From Oscillospiraceae bacterium (GTDB lineage: Bacteria; Bacillota; Clostridia; Oscillospirales; Oscillospiraceae), in contig JAFTGE010000033.1 in the NCBI GenBank assembly GCA_017458085.1, positions 1-64,000 of the forward strand: a stretch of 64,000 nucleotides of DNA, in the 5' to 3' direction. Both the position numbers and the translations under genes were made by a program. The notes beneath the pieces were generated by a model, which ran no database searches, had not been told where the DNA came from, and worked only from the letters and a program-made list of their open reading frames with translations. Positions within the stretch are counted from its first letter, which is position 1; each line of letters opens with the position of its first letter. Below, one piece after another: positions 6,532-15,900 of the stretch.

Positions 6532-8274
6532 TCAAATCTTCTGCGCGTACGCAAGGGAAATCCAGCCCACGCCGGACTTTAATTTTCCCCAGCCCGCATC
6601 TGATCCCGGGCCATCGGCCACTTCCACGATGGTGAATACACCGATGCCGGTGTACTTGCCGGTCTTACTGTAGTTGGTACCAGCGCCTTTTCTGATATTC
6701 AGATCCGGAATGCTCACCTTCACAAGGAAGGGCACCTCCACCGAGGTTTTGGGTGTATAGATCTTCACACCGTCCGGATCAAACACATAGTATCCCTTAT
6801 GCTCATCCGCACAAGCCCTGGCATTATCCAGAGACTTAAACGCGCCGACCTGAGATGCCGCGTCCGACCACGATTTCCTCACACGATACCATGCGTCCGC
6901 AGCAGGCAGTGGTTCCGTCGGCGTGACTGCAACGGTATCATATTTTGTGAGCCCCCAGCGCTCAATGATACCGATAAGATTCTGTACATAGGTCAGGCTG
7001 GTCGCGTATCCACCATCCTTGATGATCTGCACCGCTTTCTTATAGTCTGCGCAGCCCGCAAGCCCGGCGTACCGCTGCTTGCTTCCATTCATAGCCCCCA
7101 AAAGATATGCGGAGTGATCGGCAATGGAATCCTCAACGCACGGATACTTACGGAAATCTGCTGTGATAGTCACATAAGAGCCGTCTGCGTTCTGCTCCTG
7201 CGTCATTTTGGTGTAGACGCTTTTTCCATCCCAGGCACTGCCGCCCCATGTATTCCCGGAGAGTGACTTCTTCATGCCAAAACAGTTATTGGCGTTCTGG
7301 GCCAGTTCCGACTTGCCGTACCCAGATTCCAGAATAAACTGCGCCAGGGATACGGATGCCAGGATGCCGGACTTTTTCATATCCGCTGTGAACAGCGCAC
7401 CGACCTTCTTGATGGCATCTTCCTCTGACAGATCCTTCAATGCAGCCGCCTGCATCCCCGCGGATTTTCCGGCCGTGCTGCCGCCGCTTTTGCCCTTATA
7501 TTCTTTCTCCAGAGCTGCCTTTGTGGCTGGGCCGTAGATGCCGTCCACTGTCAGGCCAGCCGCCTTCTGAAATGCTTTCAGGGCTTTCAGTGTATAATCA
7601 CCAAACTGTCCGTCCGCCCCGGCGTCACCGCAGGAATAGCCGCACGCGATCAGCATCTGCTGCATGGTCTTCACTGCTTCCCCGGAATCACCATAGGTAA
7701 GTCCAGACGGCGAGGTGACGGTAACCGTCTCTCCGCCAAGCTGGGCAGTAACCTTAGATGCCAGATCCCCCATACGCGCGTAAAGCCAGTTGCCCGGGCA
7801 GCTCTTATTAGCAAACCATCGATGCACGGTCAGGATCATCTCCCCGGATTTCGGGGAATAGTTCAGCGTCTTTTCCTTATCGCCAAACCAGATCAGCTTG
7901 TTCTTACCGTTTCGGCGACAAATATCAACGCAGAGCGTGATCAGTTTCTGATAGACCACATCCCGGAACGCGTAAGGCTCCGTGGTGTCAGAAGCGCACT
8001 CAATGGTGACCGCGCGCTGGTCGTTCGCGTTGGAAGAACTGCACCAGCTGCGGTTCTTCTCTTCCACATACAGGCCGACGCGCCCGTCCCTGTCAATACC
8101 ATAATTGGAACTTGCCTGCGTGGAGCTGGCCGCAAACCAGTCTCCCAGACCTTCCGCCGTACACTGGCCCACGACACAATGCGGCGTGATGCGGTCGATA
8201 CTGTGCGTTCTCTGGCCAGAATGATTCGGACTTAATTTTTTGTAGGCTACCAGCCCACTATTCGTATATGCCAT
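6532..8274 (-). CDS. Multidomain endolysin: amidase, peptidoglycan-binding, glucosaminidase, SH3
   Basis: 580 residues. An N-terminal Amidase_2 domain (about 20-165) has zinc ligands visible in ITPHCVV, LTVHRW and KSCPGN, and should cleave the MurNAc-L-Ala bond. A PG_binding_1 repeat (about 190-262: LTYGDSGEAVKTMQQML, DGIYGPATKAAL) is followed by a glucosaminidase (FlgJ/LytG type, about 290-430) with the catalytic glutamate in QFILESGYGKS. The C-terminus has an SPOR-like stretch and an SH3b cell-wall domain (DLNIRKGAGTNYSKTGKYTG, GWGKLKSG). Two catalytic activities in one phage lysin are less common than one. It lies just downstream of the holin gene, completing a lysis cassette. Ribosome site GAGGGAGG lies directly before the ATG. 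Confidence 0.9.
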   Translation of the reverse strand: MAYTNSGLVAYKKLSPNHSGQRTHSIDRITPHCVVGQCTAEGLGDWFAASSTQASSNYGIDRDGRVGLYVEEKNRSWCSSSNANDQRAVTIECASDTTEPYAFRDVVYQKLITLCVDICRRNGKNKLIWFGDKEKTLNYSPKSGEMILTVHRWFANKSCPGNWLYARMGDLASKVTAQLGGETVTVTSPSGLTYGDSGEAVKTMQQMLIACGYSCGDAGADGQFGDYTLKALKAFQKAAGLTVDGIYGPATKAALEKEYKGKSGGSTAGKSAGMQAAALKDLSEEDAIKKVGALFTADMKKSGILASVSLAQFILESGYGKSELAQNANNCFGMKKSLSGNTWGGSAWDGKSVYTKMTQEQNADGSYVTITADFRKYPCVEDSIADHSAYLLGAMNGSKQRYAGLAGCADYKKAVQIIKDGGYATSLTYVQNLIGIIERWGLTKYDTVAVTPTEPLPAADAWYRVRKSWSDAASQVGAFKSLDNARACADEHKGYYVFDPDGVKIYTPKTSVEVPFLVKVSIPDLNIRKGAGTNYSKTGKYTGIGVFTIVEVADGPGSDAGWGKLKSGVGWISLAYAQKI

Positions 8275-8290
8275 AATGATTTCCTCCCTC

Positions 8291-8379
8291 GCCCTGATTC
8301 AGGGCAAAAATACAGGGAGACATTTCTGCCTCCCACATCAAAAGTGATCCTATTGCCTGCTGCGAAGGAAGGGATCACT
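8291..8379 (-). terminator. Three stacked hairpins between holin and endolysin
   Basis: In minus-strand order: AGTGATCC/GGATCACT followed by TTT, with the first arm overlapping the holin stop codon; GGGAG/CTCCC followed by TGTATTTTT; and GCCCTGATTCAGGGC immediately before the endolysin ribosome site. Two have terminator form, yet no promoter fits between them and the endolysin start. Confidence 0.6.
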
Positions 8380-8767
8380 CCGCTTCCTTCATCTTTGCGA
8401 TCAGCGCCTCGCCCGCACCGGTGATGATGGCGTTGATATCCACATTCGCGGCCTTCAGTACACCGACTCCGGTTTCAGACATCTTCTGCAGGGTTCCTTC
8501 CAGCAGTTTCTTGCCAAGGTTCCTGATCTCATCCTGCGTCAGCTTCCCGTCGGCATGCGCGGCCTTCAGGTCATCCACAACCGTCTGCTGCAGCTCAAGC
8601 ACGGTCTGCTCCGCAGCGGTGGTCAGTTCCGCAACGGCGGTGTTGATGTTTGCAAGCTGCTGGTTTTTGCTGATCTGTGCTAAAAGCCACGCCCCAAAGA
8701 CGCCGATCAGGGTGATTGCAAGATTGGCCAATACGCTCACCAGCGTTTCGATAATTACAGTATTCAT
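8375..8767 (-). CDS. Phage holin, LL-H type
   Basis: 130 residues. One N-terminal membrane segment (about 5-30, ETLVSVLANLAITLIGVFGA) is followed by an amphipathic helical region and a C-terminal helix rich in charged residues (ELQQTVVDDLKAAHADGKLT). This layout and sequence style match the LL-H holin family (Phage_holin_6_1). The holin permeabilises the membrane at the end of infection and releases the endolysin encoded next. The ATG follows GAAAGAGGA. A terminator-like hairpin precedes it. Confidence 0.8.
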   Translation of the reverse strand: MNTVIIETLVSVLANLAITLIGVFGAWLLAQISKNQQLANINTAVAELTTAAEQTVLELQQTVVDDLKAAHADGKLTQDEIRNLGKKLLEGTLQKMSETGVGVLKAANVDINAIITGAGEALIAKMKEAE

Positions 8768-8842
8768 ATGGTTCCTCTTTCTCCGTACAATGCCCGGCGG
8801 CTATTTGCGCCCTGTCGCACCGGTATCCGGTATGCGGGGCAT

Positions 8843-8892
8843 GAAAAAACACAGCATGCCTCGCCGCCGTTTTTGGCAGAGCCCGCTGTGTT
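8843..8892 (-). terminator. Terminator-like hairpin upstream of the holin
   Basis: AACACAGC / GCTGTGTT stem, then TTTTTTC on the minus strand, about 75 nt before the holin ATG. The sequence that follows (CATGCC, then GGAGAAAGAGGA and CCATATG) is shared with the capsid gene leader. Confidence 0.65.
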
Positions 8893-8915
8893 TATCCATC
8901 AGATGGTAACTGCTG

Positions 8916-9338
8916 TCAGATCTTATGTTCTCTGGACAGCTCCTGGTACAGGTTTCTCAGATACTCCGTATCCTGCGTGATGATTCCGTTCGTGATGTGG
9001 TTGTCGGTCACGTACTTTTCATACTCCTCGGCGATATTCAGTACATTTGACCATTCATCCGAACTGTGGCCGATATCGGCTCTGCATTCTCTTGCAAATG
9101 TAAGAATACTTTGTCTGTGGTTATTGATCCACATGTCGCGGATCTGGGTCTCCACAGCCTTAAGCCGATCTTCTGTCGGACCGTTCATCTTTCTGCCAAA
9201 CCACGACAGGATGCGATCCCAGGGATTCAGTTTCACAGGGCTGATCTGTACCAGGGAAAGAAATATCACGATCAGTACAACTGCCCACCCCGCCACTTCC
9301 CCGGTTGAAAGTTTCTGTGTTAATTCATAAATGCTCAT
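8916..9338 (-). CDS. Membrane-anchored lysis-region protein
   Basis: 140 residues. One membrane segment (about 14-34, VAGWAVVLIVIFLSLVQI) is followed by a positively charged turn and a helical cytoplasmic or external domain (RLKAVETQIRDMWINNHRQS, LRNLYQELSREHKI). I recall similar small proteins beside holins in Clostridia phages, but no function is established. Position suggests a lysis accessory or antiholin-like role; this is inference. ATG at 9338 after GGAGGAGACCACCT. Confidence 0.65.
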   Translation of the reverse strand: MSIYELTQKLSTGEVAGWAVVLIVIFLSLVQISPVKLNPWDRILSWFGRKMNGPTEDRLKAVETQIRDMWINNHRQSILTFARECRADIGHSSDEWSNVLNIAEEYEKYVTDNHITNGIITQDTEYLRNLYQELSREHKI

Positions 9339-9352
9339 AGGTGGTCTCCTCC

Positions 9353-9661
9353 TTATAATGCGGCCGGCTGCATTGGAACCGGCTCGTTATCTTCTGTGGC
9401 AACCTCTGTCCTTGCCAGGATATCTTCCGGTGACAGCGGCTTCAATTCATCCGGCAGTTCACAGTCCTGCCATGCCTCGCAGTCCTTTCGGTGCAGAAGG
9501 TCTATGACCATGACCGTGGTGCTGCCGTCTGTGATCGCCTTGCCTTCATCGGCAATCAGCCGCCACCTGACCTTATAGCGCACGCCATCTTCCGGCCGGA
9601 TCTGCGATACGGTGTATCCACCACCCTCGCGCTCTGTTCGATAGAGCATTTTTCGGATCAT
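9353..9661 (-). CDS. Small phage protein of unknown function in the tail/lysis junction
   Basis: 102 residues, soluble. The N-terminal half looks like a small beta domain (GGGYTVSQIRPEDGVRYKVRW) and the C-terminal half is acidic (ELPDELKPLSPEDILARTE). It lies between the LRR tail protein and the lysis genes, a place often occupied by XkdX-like or fibre-associated small proteins, but it does not match XkdX. ATG at 9661, start preceded by GGGGGAAAGAG. Confidence 0.55.
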   Translation of the reverse strand: MIRKMLYRTEREGGGYTVSQIRPEDGVRYKVRWRLIADEGKAITDGSTTVMVIDLLHRKDCEAWQDCELPDELKPLSPEDILARTEVATEDNEPVPMQPAAL

Positions 9662-9679
9662 TCGCTCTTTCCCCCTCTC

Positions 9680-10423
9680 TTAGCTTTCCGGCATCGGAAC
9701 CTTGCCGGAGTACGGTACCTCATAGTTGATGATGGCATTCGGTGCGCCCCAGGGAGCGCCGGCGATCTCCCCCTCCGCGATGGAAAGATTGATCACCAGG
9801 CCATCTGGTGTTTCCTGAAATGCTGTGCTGTCGATGGTTTTTAAGTTCGGGCCGATGTTAACCACTTCCAGCGCCTTGCATCCCGATAGAAACTGAGAGC
9901 CAAGGCTGACCGCCGATGGCAGATCCATCTGTTTTAAGGCTGTGCAGGTATGGAAGGTCGTTTTTCCGACAGTGGCCAGCCTTGGCACGATCACCTCTTC
10001 CAGCGCCGGGAGGGAATAAAGGATCAGCCCCGAATTTCCTGTCGTGGTAAGGCTCGGAAGCTCCAGCCGTTTCAGTGCCTTGCCTGAGATACAGAACTGC
10101 CCAATTGATGTCACCTTCGGCAGATCCAGTTCTTCCAGAGAAGAATTGCTGAAGAAGACACGTTCCGGCAGCGAGGTGACAAGCGGCAGGGACGCTCTTT
10201 TCAGGTTAGGGCATTCCGCGAATGCATAGCTTCCGACGCTGGTCACATTCGGAAAACTGACCGATTCCAGCCCGGACATATTTCGAAGCGCATGGTTTCT
10301 CAGCTTCCTCAGATCCGTATCGTAAATATCCACGGGCATGCCGCCCGGGATGCTTCTTCCGAGAATGATGGCGCAGAATGCGTCGTCACCGATAATGTCT
10401 ATCGTCTGTTCTACAACCGCCAT
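9680..10423 (-). CDS. BspA-type leucine-rich repeat protein, tail-associated
   Basis: 247 residues, with at least eight LRR_5 units of about 23 residues (SFPNVTSVGSYAFAECPNLK, LDLPKVTSIGQFCISGKAL, LPSAVSLGSQFLSGCKALE). It ends in an APWGAPNAIINY motif that the next gene also carries (APWSAANATIHY), so the two are probably paralogous at this end. BspA repeats mediate adhesion in host-associated bacteria. Here, in the fibre module next to the baseplate genes, it is probably a receptor-binding or fibre-tip protein. Starts 4 nt after its upstream neighbour; ribosome site AGGAGGG. Confidence 0.75.
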   Translation of the reverse strand: MAVVEQTIDIIGDDAFCAIILGRSIPGGMPVDIYDTDLRKLRNHALRNMSGLESVSFPNVTSVGSYAFAECPNLKRASLPLVTSLPERVFFSNSSLEELDLPKVTSIGQFCISGKALKRLELPSLTTTGNSGLILYSLPALEEVIVPRLATVGKTTFHTCTALKQMDLPSAVSLGSQFLSGCKALEVVNIGPNLKTIDSTAFQETPDGLVINLSIAEGEIAGAPWGAPNAIINYEVPYSGKVPMPES

Positions 10424-10426
10424 GGC

Positions 10427-12958
10427 TTATCCCTCCTTCTCTCCAACTAAATCGGCCATCCATCCCTCGTCTGCGTAATGGATGGTGGCATTTGCTGCGC
10501 TCCATGGAGCACTCGCCTTTTCCCCATAGTTCCAGGCCACATAGATATCCGAAAGGTTGGTGCATCCGGAGAACATCTGCGCGTACAGCGCATCTGTCGG
10601 CTTGCCCATGAAATAGACTCGCTTCAGACCCGTGCAGTTTCGGAAGGTATAGTTCTTCAGACGAATTACGCTTTGCGGGATAATGATCTCCTCCAAAGCG
10701 GTGCAGCCGTAAAAAGCCTCCTCTCCGATTTCTTCGAGGGTCTCCGGGAGATTGACAGTCTTCAGTTTCTGGCAGGAACGGAAGGAGCCATTCCCGATCT
10801 TTTTCAGTTTCGGGACATGTACCGTTTCGAGGGCGTAGCACGCCTGGAACATGTTTTTCGACAGTTCTTCTGTCATGGGAAGCGATAGCTCTTTCAGGCT
10901 TGAGCAGTTATAGAATGCTTCCGGCCCGAATGTCTCCGCGCTGCTTAAGTCCACCTCTGTCAGAGACTGCATACGGTAAAATGCATACTCCCCGATGGTT
11001 TTCGCCTTCGGAAGGAGCAGGGTCTTTACCTTGGAGCCGGCGCTGTCGTTATAGAATGCCCGGTATCCGACGCTCTCCACATTGGGAAGGCTGATCGATG
11101 TGATCGTGGTCCAGTAGGACAAACCGTACTGACCAACAGCGGTTGCATAGGTGTTTTCAAATTCGCCGCTAATATTGCCGTCCAGCAAATGCCGGTATGC
11201 AAGGCCGGTGTATCTGAACTGCGCTGTGCATTTCACATCACCCTGGATATTGACTGCTTCCTGATCCCAGCCGATGAATTCATAATCGTCAGGATCGGTC
11301 TGCGCCGTATTCCTCGGTGTAGCGCCGTCGTAATAGACACTGCTGCCGTAGGGCACATTGGTCTTTGTCAGGATCACGGTGCTGCCGACATAGTAGCGAA
11401 CCGTGTATGTTCGAACCGCCGCGGTAAATACCGCATACAGGTTTCGATCCTCCACGATCTTCTGCTCCGCCGTTGGGTCTTTCTCACCGTCAATCGTCCT
11501 CGACCATCCGGCAAAGGTATATGTCGCAGCCGCTGTCGCGGGCCTGGTCGGTGTGCTTCCGGTATAACTGACATTTCCGCCGTTTGTCGCGGATTTGGTC
11601 GAAAGCAAGACGGTGCCATTATAGTTCCAGTAATAGCACTTGCTGGTGATATTGCTGTAGAGCACTGTCACATCCGGGTACCCTGCTTTGAAATCCTTCA
11701 GGACTGCGCCGGTGATGGTATTCAGGTGAATGCGACCGTACAGCTGTGCCATATCCTCATTACCACCGCTCTCGTTCAGGCCGCGCATGGTATCGAAGAT
11801 TCCCTGCAGTTCGGTAAGCTCCGCCTCATTGGCCACCGTCCAGTCAAAACCGATGATGCGCACGCGGCAGCCCACCGGCAGTTCCCGGATCAGGGCCATG
11901 GTGTCAATACCGCTGCCGGTATTCTCCAGACGGACCGTGGACAGGTTTTCCTTTGAGGGAAGCACAAAGTCCGTGATTCCGCTGTGATCCACCACGGTCA
12001 GGTTTGCCAGCGTCCCCGGCAGATGCAGCGTCTTGATGATGCCGCCCTTTGGCAGATCCAGACCGGTGATGGCTGTGCCGTCAAAATAGATGTGCTCTAT
12101 ATTCGCGCAGCCGGACAGATCCACCGCCTGAGACAGCAGCGGACAGTTACGGACGTCAATCGAGCGAAGAAGCTCGTTATTGCCCAGATACAGTTCGGTC
12201 AGGTTGCCGTTGCTGTAGCCGGGATCGCTGTCCCCGATTTTTAACGCCTGCAGTTTCACCGCTTTGGAAAAGTCAGCGTAGCCGACCATGAGGCCAGAGA
12301 GGTCTCCCACATCTGCCAGCTGGGATGCGGAGTAGATGTAGATTTCTGTATCGTTCACATTGTCCAGCGGGCATTCCAGCTTTGTTTTGGTGTTTCTGGC
12401 CGACCGCTCCTGCACAAGGTAAGAGCCATATTTCACCGAGGCATATACATCCGCATAAGGCTCGATGGTAATATCGGCCTTGGCATAACCACGGACCGTA
12501 ATGACATCTGACAGGGAATCGCCGGCATTGTACTTGCTGTCGATGTACCGGAAACGGTTATACAGCCACCACTTCCGCTGTTCTGCCTTACTGCCCTGCA
12601 GCATGGACAGGTAACTCGCATTGCCTTTTTCCACCAGCGGGGCCAAATACTTAAACCACGCATCCTCATTGAAGATGGCTTCGGGCCACTTGGCCTGATG
12701 CTCTTCAAACATCCGCTCCACCAGCTCATAACTGAGCTTTCTGGTGGAACGAAGATTCTGATACATGGCTTTCATCTCATCAAAAAAGGCAGCCCGCATG
12801 TTCTTCCAAAGAACACTCTGCTGCCCGTTAAATACATCCGCGCCGCCCTCCGTCTGGTCGATGTCTTCCAGGTTGTAAGGGAATACCAGCGCGCCTTCAT
12901 TGTTGATCCCGATGGCCGTATCAAAGTCATACGGCAGGAACACTATTCTTTTTTTCAT
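10427..12958 (-). CDS. Receptor-binding/fibre protein: C-terminal half of a CotH-like kinase fold, InlB-type repeats, BspA leucine-rich repeats
   Basis: 843 residues. The first 60 residues (RIVFLPYDFDTAIGIN, EGALVFPYNLEDID, FNGQQSVLWKNMR) are what normally follows the catalytic loop in CotH-family kinases, with DFD as the probable metal-binding motif. The first part of that fold is in the upstream ORF, whose stop overlaps this ATG (ATGA, 12955-12958). Residues about 200-400 hold a leucine-rich segment, about 470-600 two InlB B-repeat/List-Bact units (YTFAGWSRTIDG, YEFIGWDQEAVN), and 610-820 seven LRR_5 repeats. Upstream GGGAGG is 12 nt away, so reinitiation is possible. Likely role: virion adhesin; kinase activity would need both parts. 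Confidence 0.75.
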   Translation of the reverse strand: MKKRIVFLPYDFDTAIGINNEGALVFPYNLEDIDQTEGGADVFNGQQSVLWKNMRAAFFDEMKAMYQNLRSTRKLSYELVERMFEEHQAKWPEAIFNEDAWFKYLAPLVEKGNASYLSMLQGSKAEQRKWWLYNRFRYIDSKYNAGDSLSDVITVRGYAKADITIEPYADVYASVKYGSYLVQERSARNTKTKLECPLDNVNDTEIYIYSASQLADVGDLSGLMVGYADFSKAVKLQALKIGDSDPGYSNGNLTELYLGNNELLRSIDVRNCPLLSQAVDLSGCANIEHIYFDGTAITGLDLPKGGIIKTLHLPGTLANLTVVDHSGITDFVLPSKENLSTVRLENTGSGIDTMALIRELPVGCRVRIIGFDWTVANEAELTELQGIFDTMRGLNESGGNEDMAQLYGRIHLNTITGAVLKDFKAGYPDVTVLYSNITSKCYYWNYNGTVLLSTKSATNGGNVSYTGSTPTRPATAAATYTFAGWSRTIDGEKDPTAEQKIVEDRNLYAVFTAAVRTYTVRYYVGSTVILTKTNVPYGSSVYYDGATPRNTAQTDPDDYEFIGWDQEAVNIQGDVKCTAQFRYTGLAYRHLLDGNISGEFENTYATAVGQYGLSYWTTITSISLPNVESVGYRAFYNDSAGSKVKTLLLPKAKTIGEYAFYRMQSLTEVDLSSAETFGPEAFYNCSSLKELSLPMTEELSKNMFQACYALETVHVPKLKKIGNGSFRSCQKLKTVNLPETLEEIGEEAFYGCTALEEIIIPQSVIRLKNYTFRNCTGLKRVYFMGKPTDALYAQMFSGCTNLSDIYVAWNYGEKASAPWSAANATIHYADEGWMADLVGEKEG

Positions 12959-15900
12959 CCTGTAATGTCACCTCCCATAAATGACGGGAACATGTTCTTG
13001 GCCCGGCTGTCCACCATGAGGAACAGTTCAGTGAAAAGGTAATAAAACATGGCGGAATCAAGCTCCATGTAGTCCCCCGCTTCCGCTTTGAATTTCGCCA
13101 GCCGGTACTCGTAAGTATCGTGGGTGTATTCTTCCTCGCCGTAGGTTACAGGAGAAGGAAGCAGCGCCCCGGTCGCTTTCTCGGTATCGGTGCTTACTAC
13201 CCACGCGGCAAACTCCTGCAGCTGGGCTGGATCGGCATACGGAGGATCTGTATCCGGGAATCTGGCTTCATAATCATTCAGCCACGCGTCACCGGAATAG
13301 TCCGCGCTCTTATACACCACACGGTCGCCGGTGTTGTTTCTAACTTCCCAGGACTCATCGTCCTCCTTAAAGCCGAAGACTTCATCGGTGGATTTATCAT
13401 TGTTCCAGTTGTACTTTCCGATGAAGGCCGTCTCGTCCTTCACGGTATCATGCCAGAAGATGACGATTGGGAAGCCGTCGATTCCCTGCCGCACGCGGGG
13501 GTCTTCTTTCTGGGCCGGTGTCCGATACGGGCAGGCATCATCATAGAGACGCACCAGTTCCACGTTGTTGGCACCTTCAGAGGAAGCCACATCCGCTTTG
13601 TAGCAGAAGGTCGCCACCGCGATGGAGTCATCCCGGAGCCTGATCATCTCCTGCGTATTTCCGTTGGCGTTGACAACCCCTTCCTTATATTTCCCCTTAT
13701 AGTTCTTCCGCTCATAGTACTGGGAGGAAGTACCCTGCACATCAAACTGTGCGCCGGTGAAGGTGAAGGACTTTTCCGGATGCAGCGGATCGGTATAGGA
13801 GCCGCTGATCGTCTTCTTATCGCCCTTGTACTGGGGAAGCTCATCCGCTTCCAGAATCAGGTACGGCAGATCCGGCGGAAGCTGCTCTTTCACGATATTT
13901 CCGTAGGCGTCATACACCTGGTTCCTCTGATACCGCGCCAGCATCTCATCCACATCCTGCGTATCCGCGATCCAGTTATCCAGCACCTGCTGCCGCGTCA
14001 GATCATTGTCATATACCCGGATGTTATAAATGTCGATGGTGCATTCGTTGCTTCCGATGGCGATTCCCACCGGCTCCGTCTGCGAAAAGTCATCGTTCAC
14101 CGGATACTGGATCGCGCCGGACATGATGCCGTTGATGTAGCAGTACACCAGGCGGTGCTCGGTGCGCTTTTCCACCACAAAGGCCACACGCACATGCTCG
14201 TTTTCCTTAAACTGCATCCCGATCTCACTCTGCTCGGAGCGAAGGACGACCTTTTGTGCCGTCAGGGATAACCCCCTGCCGCCGCTCATGCAGCTAAGGA
14301 TCACGGCGTCGTAGTTCATAACTGTCCGGGTGGCAAACTCCAGCTCGATAGTCTTTCCGGCGGTACGGAAGTCTGATCCGAAAAGCAGATACGGGATCTG
14401 CACTCTTGCGTCACCCGCGACCCGAAGAACGGAGATGCCGTCCTCATCCTTCTGCCAGCCATCGGAAGCGAAGTTGAAATTGGACAGCTTTGCCGTCACA
14501 TCCCCATAGCTCCAAACGCTGCGGTTTTCCTCGGAATTGCTCCGTCCGGAACTGGTAAGGTAAAGCGCCAGGGCTTCCGTCTCCGCCTCGATCTGGATGT
14601 CAGATTCTGTGACCGTAAGGCTGAAAGACCGGCTGGCTTCTCCCGACGCGATCTCAAAGGTGAAGGTTCCCACGGTATCCATCCGCACCGCAAAGTCCTG
14701 CTTGGAGCGTCCTACCGTCTGGGTGGAGATCACGGCATCGTTTCTCTTAATCACCACATCCGCGTTCATGGAGGTCGGGTCATAAACCGAGTAGCCGATA
14801 TGGATCGTCGTGTACTGCTTGACCGTCTCCGTGTGGAAATCACAGGTGACGATCGGCGTCAGGTTCATAGTTTCCAGGCAGATGATCTCGTAGTAGAGCT
14901 CGTTGCTCTTAACCGTCTGCCCGTTGATATCCGCTTCAAAATAACAGGTAAAACTGTGTGCGCCGTGCCTCTGCTGCGGGATGGTAAAGGACTGCTGCCT
15001 GCCGGAAACCGAGGTAACCGTCCGTCCGATCTCATGCCCGTCCAGAAGGAAGACCATCGTCTTCTGAATGTTGCCGGTCGGGACATACGGAAAACTGATG
15101 GGTCCTGTGTAGGCAGCCGCGTCATCAAAGCTGGAAGTAAGCGTCAGCACCACCACCGTGATGGAGAAATTCAGCGTCCGATTGTTTCCGTAGATATCCG
15201 CCACATTGATCTTCACAACCGATGATCCCGCGGACAGGTACGGGGCCACATCCACCGTCACATCCCCCTGCCTGACATCCAGCATAGCCCGGGTGACACC
15301 GCCGACCGTGATCTTCATGGTGCCGTTGCCGGTGGGAATATCGTCCTCCTCCGATGTCCAGTTGATAGTGATCGGCAAGGTGTCACCCTGCGCAATCGTC
15401 CGGGACAGGAAGCCGGATTTATTGGTGAGCGTGATGTGGGCATTGTTCCCGGAGGTTCCCCCACCGCCGCCACCGCCGGTTCCGGAGAAGGGGCCAAGCG
15501 GCCCTACGACAACATCTCCGTCACTTGTCATGTAGAGAAACCCGTCCTCCACATAGGCATCATCGACCTTGCCCTCCGTGAGGAGCCGCAGCCTTGCAAG
15601 CTCCCGGCTTACCATATCGACGGCGTTGGATGTCTCCGCAGATTCATTCTCTGCATTGGTCGCTTTTTCCAGCGCCTGTTTTGCCAGGGTGTCGGAGGTG
15701 ATGGCGAGGTGGGATAACTGCTCGCCTTTTGCTTCCACGGTTTCCAGCGTCTTTTCCGCAGCGTCGGCAGACCGGGCGGATGCTTCCGCTGATTTCCGGG
15801 ACGCCTCGGCAAGCTCCTCGGCATTCGTCTCCACGCGCTGGGCAAGGGCTGTCATGTCGCTTCTGGTGCTTTCGGTCATCTCCGCGATCTGCTCTTTGGC

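Noticed and set aside
12940..12965. Canonical programmed frameshift joining the two CotH halves
   Set aside because: The overlap window between stops in the two frames holds no X XXY YYZ slippery heptamer, and the A7 run lies after the stop codon. Reinitiation is the simpler reading.
13120..14271. 383-codon plus-strand open frame
   Set aside because: Antisense to the baseplate/fibre gene; its hydrophobic-histidine composition is a shadow of that gene.
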